A model generated the notes under the pieces. It did not search any database. It was not told where the DNA came from and saw nothing but the letters and a program-made list of their open reading frames with translations. Shown here one piece after another: positions 1-6,836 of a DNA stretch of 60,111 nucleotides; position 1 is the stretch's first letter, and each line of letters begins with the position of its first letter. This DNA is from an uncultured Agathobaculum sp. (GTDB taxonomy: Bacteria; Bacillota; Clostridia; Oscillospirales; Butyricicoccaceae). Location of the stretch: assembly GCF_944384735.1 (NCBI RefSeq), contig NZ_CALWUN010000003.1:1-60111 (forward strand), written 5' to 3'. Both the position numbers and the translations under genes were made by a program.

Positions 1-76
1 GAGGACATCTTTGGGTGGCTCAATTATTCATGAGCGTATCCCTGTCAAGTGGCTCACTTTTATATTAGCGTTTACA
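1..76. mobile_element. Probable end of an IS21-like insertion sequence (partial)
   Basis: The sequence holds two direct copies of GTGGCTCA, at 15-22 and 49-56, in an AT-richer stretch unlike the flank. Short repeated terminal motifs are typical of IS21-family ends. Read on the minus strand the presumed end begins TGTAAACGC at position 76, which fits the TG...CA termini of that family. The coding similarity of the neighbouring small phage gene stops at this point. The transposase genes would lie left of the window, so the assignment rests on motif resemblance alone. Confidence 0.45.
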
Positions 77-255
77 TCGAGCATCTGCCCCTCGAGCTTG
101 TAGGTGCGCTCAACGACCTTGTTGTGTTCGTTTACCTTTTTCTCCAGCTGCTCGATGCGGTAGCTGGTCAGCCGCGAGGACACCAGGATGCCGCCCAGCG
201 ACCCCACGAGCGTGCCGAACAGGCTGATGCAGGACAGGATGATTTCCACATTCAT
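28..255 (-). CDS. Small phage lysis-type (XhlA/holin-like) membrane protein, 3' end replaced
   Basis: The 75-residue product has an N-terminal hydrophobic segment (about residues 4-27, ending GGILVSSRL) and then a charged coiled coil (YRIEQLEKKVNEHNKVVER). This plan matches the small holin or XhlA-like proteins that sit beside the endolysin in Firmicute phages. The last 17 residues, from LDVNAN, come from the AT-richer presumed IS end, so the original C-terminus has probably been replaced. The only good Shine-Dalgarno (286-297) is about 30 nt from the ATG, with a 9-bp hairpin between them. It lies downstream of another small phage-type gene on the same strand. Its function in lysis is inferred from shape, not from a catalytic motif. 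Confidence 0.6.
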   Translation of the reverse strand: MNVEIILSCISLFGTLVGSLGGILVSSRLTSYRIEQLEKKVNEHNKVVERTYKLEGQMLDVNANIKVSHLTGIRS

Positions 256-263
256 CGCAAGGT

Positions 264-297
264 GGGGCGGGCTGTGCCCGCCCCGTCACCTCCCTCC
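264..297 (-). promoter_or_regulatory. Shine-Dalgarno separated from ATG by a GC hairpin
   Basis: On the minus strand GGAGGGAGGTGA (297-286) is followed by a perfect 9-bp hairpin, GGGGCGGGC-ACA-GCCCGCCCC (284-264), and only then by the ATG at 255. No closer ribosome binding site is visible. Folding of the hairpin would bring the Shine-Dalgarno near the start codon. It could equally be an intergenic stem with no translational role. Confidence 0.45.
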
Positions 298-300
298 GGC

Positions 301-531
301 TCACGCGTCCGCGGCGATGAAGCCCTTCTCGACCAGCAGCTGCTTGTCCGGCAGGCTCAGCAGCTCGGGCACGCCGGTCTGCACGCTGCGCCAGTGGCAG
401 TACTGCGCACGGGCGAGGTCGTCGTGCTGGAGACCGTGCTTGTGGTCGTACTTGTCGAGGCACACGCCGATGTCGCCGCCCATGGCCTTGACTTCCTCGT
501 GGTTCTGGATGTAGATGTTGTTCTGGTACAT
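301..531 (-). CDS. Small phage-associated hypothetical protein
   Basis: This 76-residue soluble protein begins MYQNNIYIQNHEEV and ends LLVEKGFIAADA. The start at 531 is chosen because GGAAAGGAAG lies 6 nt upstream of that ATG; upstream in-frame codons lack a ribosome binding site. I recognise no catalytic motif. Short proteins of this kind occur in the tail/lysis end of Clostridial prophages, which agrees with the lysis-type gene directly downstream. It is best read as a prophage remnant. Confidence 0.6.
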   Translation of the reverse strand: MYQNNIYIQNHEEVKAMGGDIGVCLDKYDHKHGLQHDDLARAQYCHWRSVQTGVPELLSLPDKQLLVEKGFIAADA

Positions 532-637
532 AATAAACTTCCTTTCCGGCCGTTTCGGCCAACGTATTTCATAAATAGGGCGCTTTGCCCCGCTTTTTGC
601 CGTCAATCGGTCAAATATGCATAGGAATTACCCCGTC

Positions 638-670
638 AAAAAAACCGCCCCGTCATCGACGGGGCGGTTT
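638..670 (-). terminator. Intrinsic terminator of the XRE repressor gene
   Basis: A perfect 13-bp stem (642-654 with 658-670, loop ATC) is followed on the minus strand by a run of T (644-638). The stem overlaps the stop codon of the repressor gene. Confidence 0.85.
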
Positions 671-886
671 GCTTTTCAGCGGCGCGGGGTCATCCGTGCG
701 GCCAAGCAGATAATCAGTGCTGGTGTGGAAAAAGTCGGCAATCCGGCACAGCATGTCCAGCGACGGCTCGCGAAACCCGCGTTCATAGCCGCTGTATGTG
801 GTCTGTGCGATACCGAGTGCTTCGGCAAGTTCTGTCTGGCTCAGTTCCGCGTCTTCGCGCAAGTCGCGCATCCGATTGCATTGCAT
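653..886 (-). CDS. XRE/Cro-CI family repressor
   Basis: This 77-residue protein is essentially one helix-turn-helix domain: MRDLREDAELSQTELAEAL is helices 1-2 and IAQTTYSGYERG the recognition helix. It ends with the common TDYLLGRTDD motif, then a basic tail. The start at 886 was chosen because GGTGAT lies just upstream; an ATG at 898 is also possible. It is transcribed divergently from the 59-aa gene at 980, and palindromic TAATTCG sites fill the space between them. This is the usual layout of an autoregulated phage-type repressor. No lytic genes remain nearby, so it is either a remnant or a small domesticated switch. Confidence 0.85.
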   Translation of the reverse strand: MQCNRMRDLREDAELSQTELAEALGIAQTTYSGYERGFREPSLDMLCRIADFFHTSTDYLLGRTDDPAPLKSKPPRR

Positions 887-914
887 GGGCATCACCATCC
901 GAGGATAGTGTAGA

Positions 915-960
915 CTAATTCGTTTCGCGCTATTGCTTTTTAATTCGATACGAATTAAAA
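915..960. promoter_or_regulatory. Palindromic operator and half-site for the XRE repressor
   Basis: A perfect inverted repeat has 10-bp arms TTTTAATTCG (938-947) and CGAATTAAAA (951-960) around ATA. An extra half-site TAATTCG lies at 916-922, and CGAATT recurs at 991-996 inside the downstream gene. The sites sit between the divergent starts at 886 and 980. They are the likely binding sites of the repressor; the assignment is inferred from position and symmetry. Confidence 0.7.
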
Positions 961-979
961 TATGCTTGAGGTGATACGG

Positions 980-1159
980 ATGAGCCAAAACGAATTGCAA
1001 CCGCTGCATTACCGCAAGGCCTATGCGTTGTTGATTGCGCGGGTCGAACAGGTGATTGCGCAGCTGGAGTGCGGCGGGGAGGATGTACCGCAGGCGTTTA
1101 TCTGTGCCGCACTGGTGCAGGCACTGCAAGAAGCGGAGGATGCTGCGTGTGCGCCCTGA
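980..1159 (+). CDS. Small hypothetical protein divergent from XRE repressor
   Basis: The 59-residue product starts MSQNELQPLHYRKAY and is predicted to be helical and soluble. GAGGTGAT ends about 6 nt before the ATG at 980, which favours this start over the ATG at 962. I recognise no domain. Its position opposite the repressor across the TAATTCG palindromes suggests it is a repressed target, like the small proteins seen next to phage repressors. A DNA-binding or antirepressor role is only a possibility. Confidence 0.6.
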   Translation: MSQNELQPLHYRKAYALLIARVEQVIAQLECGGEDVPQAFICAALVQALQEAEDAACAP

Positions 1160-1448
1160 CGATAGCGCACGTTGTTTTTCTTTGTCCGTCAGCTGTCCTT
1201 TGGGGCGGTATTTTTGCCGTGATAAGCCGGCTGCACGGTGCAAAAGACCGTTTGCGCGCAGCGCGCCCGGAAGGCAGCAAATAGATGGGCTAAAGAGGAA
1301 AGCTGCAATCAGCATTTCGCGCGCCGCCCGTCCGCATGGCCGCGTTATCCGAAGCACCTGTGTGGGCGGATGCGTATTTACTTTGCGCGGCGGGGCAAAA
1401 CATGATATACTGATAATAAACTGGGAATGGAATGGGGAACTGGACGAC
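1160..1448. other. Intergenic region with one sigma-A-like promoter
   Basis: I see no convincing gene in these 289 bases. A promoter fits near the right end: TTGCGC at 1383-1388 and TATACT at 1406-1411, separated by 17 bp, about 38 nt before the esterase ATG. The base composition becomes more AT-rich around the promoter. Confidence 0.55.
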
Positions 1449-2411
1449 ATGGCAATCAGCAAGGCGATGCGCGCGGCGCTGCACGCGCTGAGCTACCCGG
1501 CAAACATCGACGTGGGCAAAACCTACAAGGTCGAGCGGGCGGTGCGCGGCCTGCGCACGCCGCTTGCGCCGCTCTATCATCTGTGGGATCACAAGATTGA
1601 GCGGGACGGTCACGACATCCGTGTGCGCATTTACACGCCGAAAAAGCAGACCGGACAGCGCCTGCTGCTGTTTTTCCACGGCGGCGGCTGGGTGCTCGAG
1701 AGCGTGGACACCTACGACGCGGTCTGCCGCAACCTGGCGAACCGCACGGGCTGCCGCGTGGCCTCGGTCGAGTACAGCCTCGCGCCCGAGCACATCTTTC
1801 CCGAAGGGCTGGAGGACTGCTACGCCGCCGCACGCGAGGTCTACCGCCATCCCGGGCAGTTCGGCGTGACTTCGCACAAGATCACGCTCATCGGGGACTC
1901 GGCGGGCGGCAATCTGGCGGCTGCGGTGTCGCTGATGGCGCGCGACCGGGGCGAATTTGCCGTCACCCAACAAATTCTGATCTACCCCGCGACCCATTAC
2001 GACCATGCGCCCGATTCTCGCTTTGCGTCCGTGCGCGAAAACGGCGCCGACTACCTGCTGACCGCCAAGCGGGTGCAGGATTACATGGCGCTTTATGCAG
2101 GCGGCGACGAGGCTGTCATGCGCGACCCGTATTTTTCACCGCTGTGCGCGCCCGACCTGTCCGGCCAGCCGCGCACGCTGGTCATCACTGCCGAATATGA
2201 CCCGCTGCGCGACGAGGGCGAAGCCTACGCCTGCGCGCTGTGCGACGCCGGGGTCGACGTGCAGCTGTGCCGCATGACGGACGCGCTGCACGGCTATTTT
2301 TCGCTGCCGGCGCGCTTCCCAATGGTGCGCCGCACCTATGACCTGATCGTACAATTCCTGAATGGAGAACAAAGCGTATGCCAAAAGACAAACGCAGTCA
2401 AAAAAACCTGA
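1449..2411 (+). CDS. Alpha/beta hydrolase, HSL-type carboxylesterase
   Basis: The 320-residue protein is a full-length member of the hormone-sensitive-lipase (Abhydrolase_3) group. It shows the oxyanion-hole motif HGGGW (from residue 77), the nucleophile motif GDSAGG with Ser151, the acid Asp251 (EYDPLRDEG) and the base His281 (ALHGY). It should hydrolyse short acyl esters in the cytoplasm; there is no signal peptide. The ATG at 1449 has ATGGGGA about 10 nt upstream. The 3' end overlaps the next gene by 34 nt. With the acyltransferase-fold and DUF6320-like genes downstream it forms a tightly coupled triad, so an ester acylation/deacylation role is inferred. The real substrate is unknown. Confidence 0.85.
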   Translation: MAISKAMRAALHALSYPANIDVGKTYKVERAVRGLRTPLAPLYHLWDHKIERDGHDIRVRIYTPKKQTGQRLLLFFHGGGWVLESVDTYDAVCRNLANRTGCRVASVEYSLAPEHIFPEGLEDCYAAAREVYRHPGQFGVTSHKITLIGDSAGGNLAAAVSLMARDRGEFAVTQQILIYPATHYDHAPDSRFASVRENGADYLLTAKRVQDYMALYAGGDEAVMRDPYFSPLCAPDLSGQPRTLVITAEYDPLRDEGEAYACALCDAGVDVQLCRMTDALHGYFSLPARFPMVRRTYDLIVQFLNGEQSVCQKTNAVKKT

Positions 2412-3685
2412 GCTGGAGCCGGCTGGACAACGCCGCCAAAATCTTCCCGCCGACCTCGCACGGTTCGGATACGGGTGTGTTCCGCTTGTCGTGCGAGCTG
2501 AACGAGCCGGTCGCGCCCGATGTGCTGCAAAACGCGCTCGCGCGCACGCTTGAGCGCTACCCCCATCTGCTGATGGTCATGCGGCGCGGCGTGTTCTGGT
2601 ACTATCTGGAGCAGACGCGCCTGCGGCCGTCCGTTGTGCCCGAGCACGCGCCGCCGTGCGCGGCGCTGTATGAGGGCAGTCAGTCGCTGCTGTTCCGGGT
2701 CAGCTACTGGCGGCACAAGGTGAACCTCGATATGTTCCATGTGCTGGCCGACGGTGCGGGCGCGATCGAGTTCTTTGAATCGCTGATGACGGCCTACCTT
2801 GTCCTGCGCCACCCCGAGGCAGGTGTGGACGGACAGCCGCAGGCATCGGTCTCACAGCGCTGGGCAGACAGCTTTCAGAAATACTATAAGCCGCGCGGCG
2901 GCAAGACGGCGTCCGAGCGGCATGGCCGCGCCTACCGTCTGCGGGGCGTGCGCCGCGCGGACGGCGGCCTGACCATCATCGAGGGCGTGGCCGACGTGGG
3001 GCAGGTGCTTGCGGCGGCGCACCGCTGCGGCACAACGCTGACCGTTTACCTGACCGCGCTGCTGTTTGCCGCCATCCACAGCGAAATGTACGTCCGCGAG
3101 CAGAAAAAGCCGGTCGTGCTGACCATTCCGGTCGACCTGCGCGGTTTTTTCCCGTCGCGCACGACGCGCAACTTTTTCGGCACCATCCGTGTCAGCTATG
3201 ATTTTTCCAAACGGTCGGGCGAGATTGAGGACATTGCCGCTTGCGTCGCCGCGGCGTTCAAGGAGGAACTGACGCCCGAGCGGCTGGGCGCGCGCATGAA
3301 CCGGCTGGCCGCGCTCGAGCACAACCCGCTGCTGCGCCCTATCCCGTTGGCGCTCAAGAACCCGGTGCTGCGCCTGTCGGGCGTGGTGTCCGACCGCGGC
3401 GAGACCGCCGCGCTGTCCAACATCGGCAAGTTCCGCCTGCCGGACGCGCTGCATCCCTATGTGCGCGGCTTCGGCGTATTCATGTCGACCGGCGCGACCC
3501 AGCTTTGCACCTGTTCGTTCGGCAGCAGCCTGCATTTCGGCTTTACCTCGGCGTTTGAGAACACCGAGGTGCAGCGCCGCTTTTTTGAGCTGCTGGCCGA
3601 CGAGGGGATCGATATCGAGATCCGCAGCAACGAATACCACGAGGAGGAGGAGACGCCATGCAGCGATGCCCCAGCTGCCGAGTGA
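2378..3685 (+). CDS. Condensation/alcohol acetyltransferase-fold protein
   Basis: This 435-residue protein resembles the CoA-dependent acyltransferase superfamily (condensation domains, alcohol acetyltransferases, wax-ester synthases). The diagnostic HxxxDG motif is present as HVLADG with His121 and Asp125. The N-terminal half has the typical FRLSCELNEPV and ERYPHLL segments; the C-terminal half carries IPVDLRGFFPS and SNIGKF, also common in the family. It has no carrier-protein or adenylation partner, so classical peptide synthesis is unlikely. GGAGAA lies 8 nt before the ATG, inside the esterase gene. It probably moves an acyl group from CoA to an alcohol or lipid acceptor, but the acceptor cannot be read from the sequence. 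Confidence 0.75.
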   Translation: MPKDKRSQKNLSWSRLDNAAKIFPPTSHGSDTGVFRLSCELNEPVAPDVLQNALARTLERYPHLLMVMRRGVFWYYLEQTRLRPSVVPEHAPPCAALYEGSQSLLFRVSYWRHKVNLDMFHVLADGAGAIEFFESLMTAYLVLRHPEAGVDGQPQASVSQRWADSFQKYYKPRGGKTASERHGRAYRLRGVRRADGGLTIIEGVADVGQVLAAAHRCGTTLTVYLTALLFAAIHSEMYVREQKKPVVLTIPVDLRGFFPSRTTRNFFGTIRVSYDFSKRSGEIEDIAACVAAAFKEELTPERLGARMNRLAALEHNPLLRPIPLALKNPVLRLSGVVSDRGETAALSNIGKFRLPDALHPYVRGFGVFMSTGATQLCTCSFGSSLHFGFTSAFENTEVQRRFFELLADEGIDIEIRSNEYHEEEETPCSDAPAAE

Positions 3686-4323
3686 CCGTCGCCGGTCATA
3701 AAACCTGCTGTCCGCTGTGCGGCGGCCAGCTGACCGGCACGCCAGAGCCGGAGACCGAGGTCTTCCCCGCGCTGGAAAAGCCGCGGTTCACGACCGGCTT
3801 TGTGTTGCGCCTGCTCGCGCTGCTGGCGATCGCGGTCAGCGTTATCTGCGTGCTGGTCAACATTGCGACCGGCTGGCATGTGCTCTGGTCGCTGTTTGTC
3901 GTGGCGGGCGTGGCCTGCGTGTGGGTCGCGGCGGCCGTCGGCGTGGCATACCGCCGGGATATGACGCAAAATCTCGGCTGGCAGGTCGTGCTCATCCCGC
4001 TGCTGTCCATCCTGTGGGATATCTGGACGGGCTGGCGCGGCTGGTCGATCGACTTCGTGCTGCCCTGCGTGTGCATCGTCGGCGTGCTGGCCATGCTGTT
4101 GATCGCTGTGCTGTGCCGCCTGCCGCTGCGCGCGTTCGCCGGGCCGCTGATCAGCGCGTGTGTGCTCGGGCTGGTGCCGCTCCTGCTGGTCGCGCGCGGC
4201 CGAGTACACATCCTGCTGCCCTCGCTGCTGTGCGCCGGACTGTCCATCCTGTCGCTGGCGGCGCTCGTGCTGTTCCAGTGGCAGACCATCAAGGCCGAAC
4301 TGTCGCGTCGGTTCCATCTGTAA
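3658..4323 (+). CDS. DUF6320-like membrane protein with N-terminal zinc ribbon
   Basis: The 221-residue product begins with a CPSC...CCPLCGG zinc ribbon (residues 4-22), followed from about residue 47 by roughly six hydrophobic segments. It overlaps the acyltransferase-fold gene by 28 nt and has GAGGAGGAG just before its ATG, so the two are translationally coupled. Proteins of this type commonly follow an alcohol-acetyltransferase-like gene in Clostridia; the family name is from memory. It may anchor or present a membrane substrate for the two soluble enzymes. No enzyme motif is visible. Confidence 0.65.
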   Translation: MQRCPSCRVTVAGHKTCCPLCGGQLTGTPEPETEVFPALEKPRFTTGFVLRLLALLAIAVSVICVLVNIATGWHVLWSLFVVAGVACVWVAAAVGVAYRRDMTQNLGWQVVLIPLLSILWDIWTGWRGWSIDFVLPCVCIVGVLAMLLIAVLCRLPLRAFAGPLISACVLGLVPLLLVARGRVHILLPSLLCAGLSILSLAALVLFQWQTIKAELSRRFHL

Positions 4324-4374
4324 GGCGATGCGCGAATGATGGCGGGGAAATGCAACAAAATCCGGATAAACGAA

Positions 4375-4399
4375 AAAAGAGCGGCTTGGCCGCTCTTTT
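4375..4399 (+). terminator. Terminator after the esterase/acyltransferase triad (copy 1)
   Basis: An 11-bp perfect stem, AAAAGAGCGGC / GCCGCTCTTTT, with a TTG loop ends in a T tract. An almost identical hairpin recurs at 4604-4631. Confidence 0.8.
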
Positions 4400-4631
4400 G
4401 AGGCTGTCGAAAAACATAGTTTTCGACAGCCTCTCGATCGGAACCACGCTTCCGATCGAATCAAATGTATCAAAAAAGCGGGCACGGCCCAGGCCGCCTT
4501 CTCTTGGCCTGCGGCCAATTCACCTTGAAGCTCGCTTTTTTGATGCCGCTCACAGAGCGGCTGAACAATGCGCGCTGCGGCGCGAGGACTTTATCGACAG
4601 ACTAAAAAGAGCGGCTTGGCCGCTCTTTTTT
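4375..4631. repeat. Hairpin-rich intergenic element bounded by a duplicated terminator
   Basis: The hairpin AAAAGAGCGGC-TTG-GCCGCTCTTTT occurs at 4375-4399 and, one base longer per arm, at 4604-4630. Between the copies are a 14-bp stem (4400-4413/4420-4433, GAGGCTGTCGAAAA and its complement), a 9-bp stem (4435-4443/4450-4458), a 12-bp long-range stem (4469-4480/4533-4544) and GCCGCT/AGCGGC (4545-4550/4556-4561). There is no plausible ORF. The second terminator can also serve the minus-strand operon ending at 4741. It looks like a mobile or duplicated structured repeat, but the family is not identified. Confidence 0.65.
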
Positions 4632-4740
4632 CATGGAAGGGTGGGATGGGCGGGCTTGCTTGCGCGCAAGACGCCGGCTGGGTGATGAGAAGGGGGAGGC
4701 AGGCGTTGACCGCCGGCCGCGGCAAGCGGGGCAGCGGCGC

Positions 4741-5400
4741 TCACAGCGCGTCGATATTGATGCAGGAAACATGCGGGATTTCGGACAAACGCAGCAGCAT
4801 GTCCGAGGTCGAGATGTTGCGCTGCTGCACGCCGAGGTAGAGCTCGAACCGCACGCGGATATGTGTGTCGTCGACATCCCGGCTGGAAAAGTTGCTGATG
4901 TTGGCCTCTTGCAGCTCGAGCGCCCGGCAGATGGTGTGCAGGCAGTCCTCGCTCCGGCCATAGAGGAAGGAAATCTCGAAGCGGGGGAACTTGAACAGCC
5001 GCAGCGCGAGCATTGCCACGGCAAAGCCGCCGAGTGAGACCACATATTGCCCCGCGCCGATGGCCAGCCCCAGGCAGGCGGACACCCAAAGGGTGGCCGC
5101 GGTCGTCAGGCCGCGCACCGAGCGCCCCTCCTTCATGATCGTGCCCGCGCCGAGAAAGCCGATGCCCGAGATGACCTGCGCGCCCAGACGGGCGGGGTCG
5201 GAATTGGCGGTGTCGACAAATTCGCTGACCGTCTGCCCGCCCAGCAGCATGACGACTGCCGCGCCGATGGTCACCAGCATGTGCGTGCGCACGCCGGCCG
5301 GGTGGTGCGCACGGGCGCGTTCCCAGCCGATGCCGCCGCCGATGCACAGCGCGAGCAGCAGCCGCAGCGCGGTATTGCCCAACAGAACGAGTTGGTCCAT
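4741..5400 (-). CDS. MgtC/SapB family membrane protein
   Basis: The 219-residue protein has the MgtC core: an N-terminal helix with GGGIGWERAR, the conserved LGAQVISGIGFLGAGTIM segment, and four to five membrane helices up to about residue 130. A C-terminal soluble ACT-like domain ends ISTSDMLLRLSEIPHVSCINIDAL. The ATG at 5400 is preferred because AAGGGGGTG lies just upstream; a GTG at 5409 would overlap the previous gene. It is the last gene of a minus-strand operon with a PHP metallohydrolase and a sodium symporter. MgtC proteins are linked to magnesium limitation and phosphate/ATP homeostasis, but this one's role is unproven. Confidence 0.85.
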   Translation of the reverse strand: MDQLVLLGNTALRLLLALCIGGGIGWERARAHHPAGVRTHMLVTIGAAVVMLLGGQTVSEFVDTANSDPARLGAQVISGIGFLGAGTIMKEGRSVRGLTTAATLWVSACLGLAIGAGQYVVSLGGFAVAMLALRLFKFPRFEISFLYGRSEDCLHTICRALELQEANISNFSSRDVDDTHIRVRFELYLGVQQRNISTSDMLLRLSEIPHVSCINIDAL

Positions 5401-5405
5401 GCCGG

Positions 5406-6377
5406 TCACCCCCTTGCGCGGAGGAACAGCGGGTTGGTAAAGGCGATGTGCTGGCCGGCGCGGCCGTAATAGGTGCCGATCAGGTCGGCGCGCAGCCAGC
5501 CGGGCGCGGCCGACAGGTGCAGGCGCTGGTGCGGCTCGGCCGGGCAGACGGCCAGCACGCGGCCGTTATGAACCAGCCGCAGCTCCTGCATCTGCACTTG
5601 GCTGCGGTCCCAGTCATGGGGCAGCGTGGTCTCATCCACATCCAGATCGACCTCGATGTCGCCTGTGGGCAGCTCGTCGCCGACCTGCCACGGGTTGCCG
5701 TCCGCATCGGTGCCGTGCATGGTCAGCAGCGGGCCGGCGGCAAGGCACACGCGCCCGCCGCGCACGGCGTCCAGAATGGCGTCCTGCGTCAGGTTGCCGT
5801 CGACGCCGACATAGGTGTGCGCGTAGGCGAAGGAGTCCTCGCGGTGCCAGTCGCGGCCGCTGGTGGCCGTGGTGCGGCAGCCGCGATCCAGCAGCTGCTC
5901 CCACAGCGCGAACGCGCGCAGGCTCTGGATTTTGCGCGGCGCGTCGTCGCGCGACCAAACCTCGAGGTAATCGACCGCCGCCCAGTCGGCCACCTGAAAC
6001 TCCCAGTGGTAACCCGTGTTGACCGGGTTGGACAGCGCGAACGGGTGCGCGATGCCGACGATGCCGCCGTTCTTATGGATATTGGCGATCGCACGGTCAA
6101 TTTCGGGCGGGCGCACGCCGCGCCAGTCGGTGTAGCCACGCTCGCCGAGCACGAGCATGTGGCCGAAATAGGTCGTCCACTCGATGCCGTCCACGCCGAC
6201 CAGACCCTCGCGTTCGAGCGCGGGATAAAATTCGCGCAGGCCGGAGGCGGTGTTGTGGTCGGTCAGCGCGACGGCGGCAAAGCCGCGTTTGCGCGCCGCC
6301 TCGACCAGCCCGGCGACGGTAAAGTCACCGTCGCTGTGCTCGGTGTGCGTGTGCAGTTCAACCGGATACCACTTCAT
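5406..6377 (-). CDS. PHP-domain metallohydrolase, CehA/McbA type
   Basis: The 323-residue enzyme starts with the PHP metal motif HTHTEHSDG, followed by ALTDHN, a GIAHPFA segment and a late SGRDWH motif. These are the histidine/aspartate clusters that bind the metal centre in CehA-like phosphoesterases and carbaryl/amide hydrolases. The start at 6377 has AAGGGAGGACG immediately upstream, better than the ATG 18 nt earlier. The gene overlaps the preceding small gene by 20 nt, and MgtC starts 5 nt after its stop. CehA proteins normally carry an N-terminal beta domain; here that part appears to be the separate upstream gene. The substrate is unknown. Confidence 0.8.
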   Translation of the reverse strand: MKWYPVELHTHTEHSDGDFTVAGLVEAARKRGFAAVALTDHNTASGLREFYPALEREGLVGVDGIEWTTYFGHMLVLGERGYTDWRGVRPPEIDRAIANIHKNGGIVGIAHPFALSNPVNTGYHWEFQVADWAAVDYLEVWSRDDAPRKIQSLRAFALWEQLLDRGCRTTATSGRDWHREDSFAYAHTYVGVDGNLTQDAILDAVRGGRVCLAAGPLLTMHGTDADGNPWQVGDELPTGDIEVDLDVDETTLPHDWDRSQVQMQELRLVHNGRVLAVCPAEPHQRLHLSAAPGWLRADLIGTYYGRAGQHIAFTNPLFLRARG

Positions 6378-6834
6378 CGTCCGTCCTCCCTTCAATGCGC
6401 AGCGTGCCGGTGCACACCGGCGAAATGATCTCGTGCAGGTGCAGCATGCCGCCCCAGTCGCCGTCCAGACGGGCGGGCGGCGTAAAGCCGCGCGAGGCGG
6501 TCCCGGTGGTCAGGATGTGGGTCTGGTCGGTGTCCCAGCGGTGGGCGTTGCCGACATACTGCCCGTCCTTGTCCAGCGAGAGCGTGACTAGGTTCTTGAC
6601 CGGCAGGAAGCGGTCGGTCTGCATGGGCTGCAACTCGCGCGGATAGCAGTCGTAGTAGCGCGTCAGCGCCTTTTCGACCGCCGGACGGCAGATCTCTTCG
6701 GCGGTTTCTTTGCCGGGGCCGTAGGTGAAGTGCAGCCGTAGCTCGGCCGTCCCTGCGGGGCAGGTGAACGAGAACGGCACGTCGTGCTGGGCGTCCTGCG
6801 GTGTCCAGCGGTACTCCTGTTCCAATAGCAGCAT
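6358..6834 (-). CDS. Unrecognised 158-aa protein, possibly the detached beta domain of a CehA-type hydrolase
   Basis: The product is rich in predicted beta strands and has no signal peptide. Segments such as RLHFTYGPGKETAEE near the start and TGTASRGFTPPARLDGDW near the end resemble the N-terminal beta-sandwich that precedes the PHP domain in single-chain CehA/McbA proteins. That domain is absent from the PHP gene directly downstream, which overlaps this one by 20 nt. A strong AAGGAGGG site precedes the ATG at 6834. I infer a split two-subunit version of the enzyme. The similarity is by eye and needs a profile search. Confidence 0.55.
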   Translation of the reverse strand: MLLLEQEYRWTPQDAQHDVPFSFTCPAGTAELRLHFTYGPGKETAEEICRPAVEKALTRYYDCYPRELQPMQTDRFLPVKNLVTLSLDKDGQYVGNAHRWDTDQTHILTTGTASRGFTPPARLDGDWGGMLHLHEIISPVCTGTLRIEGRTDDEVVSG

Positions 6835-6836
6835 GC

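Noticed and set aside
2378..3685. Nonribosomal peptide synthetase cluster
   Set aside because: The HxxxDG protein stands without adenylation, carrier or thioesterase domains; its neighbours are a simple esterase and a membrane protein.
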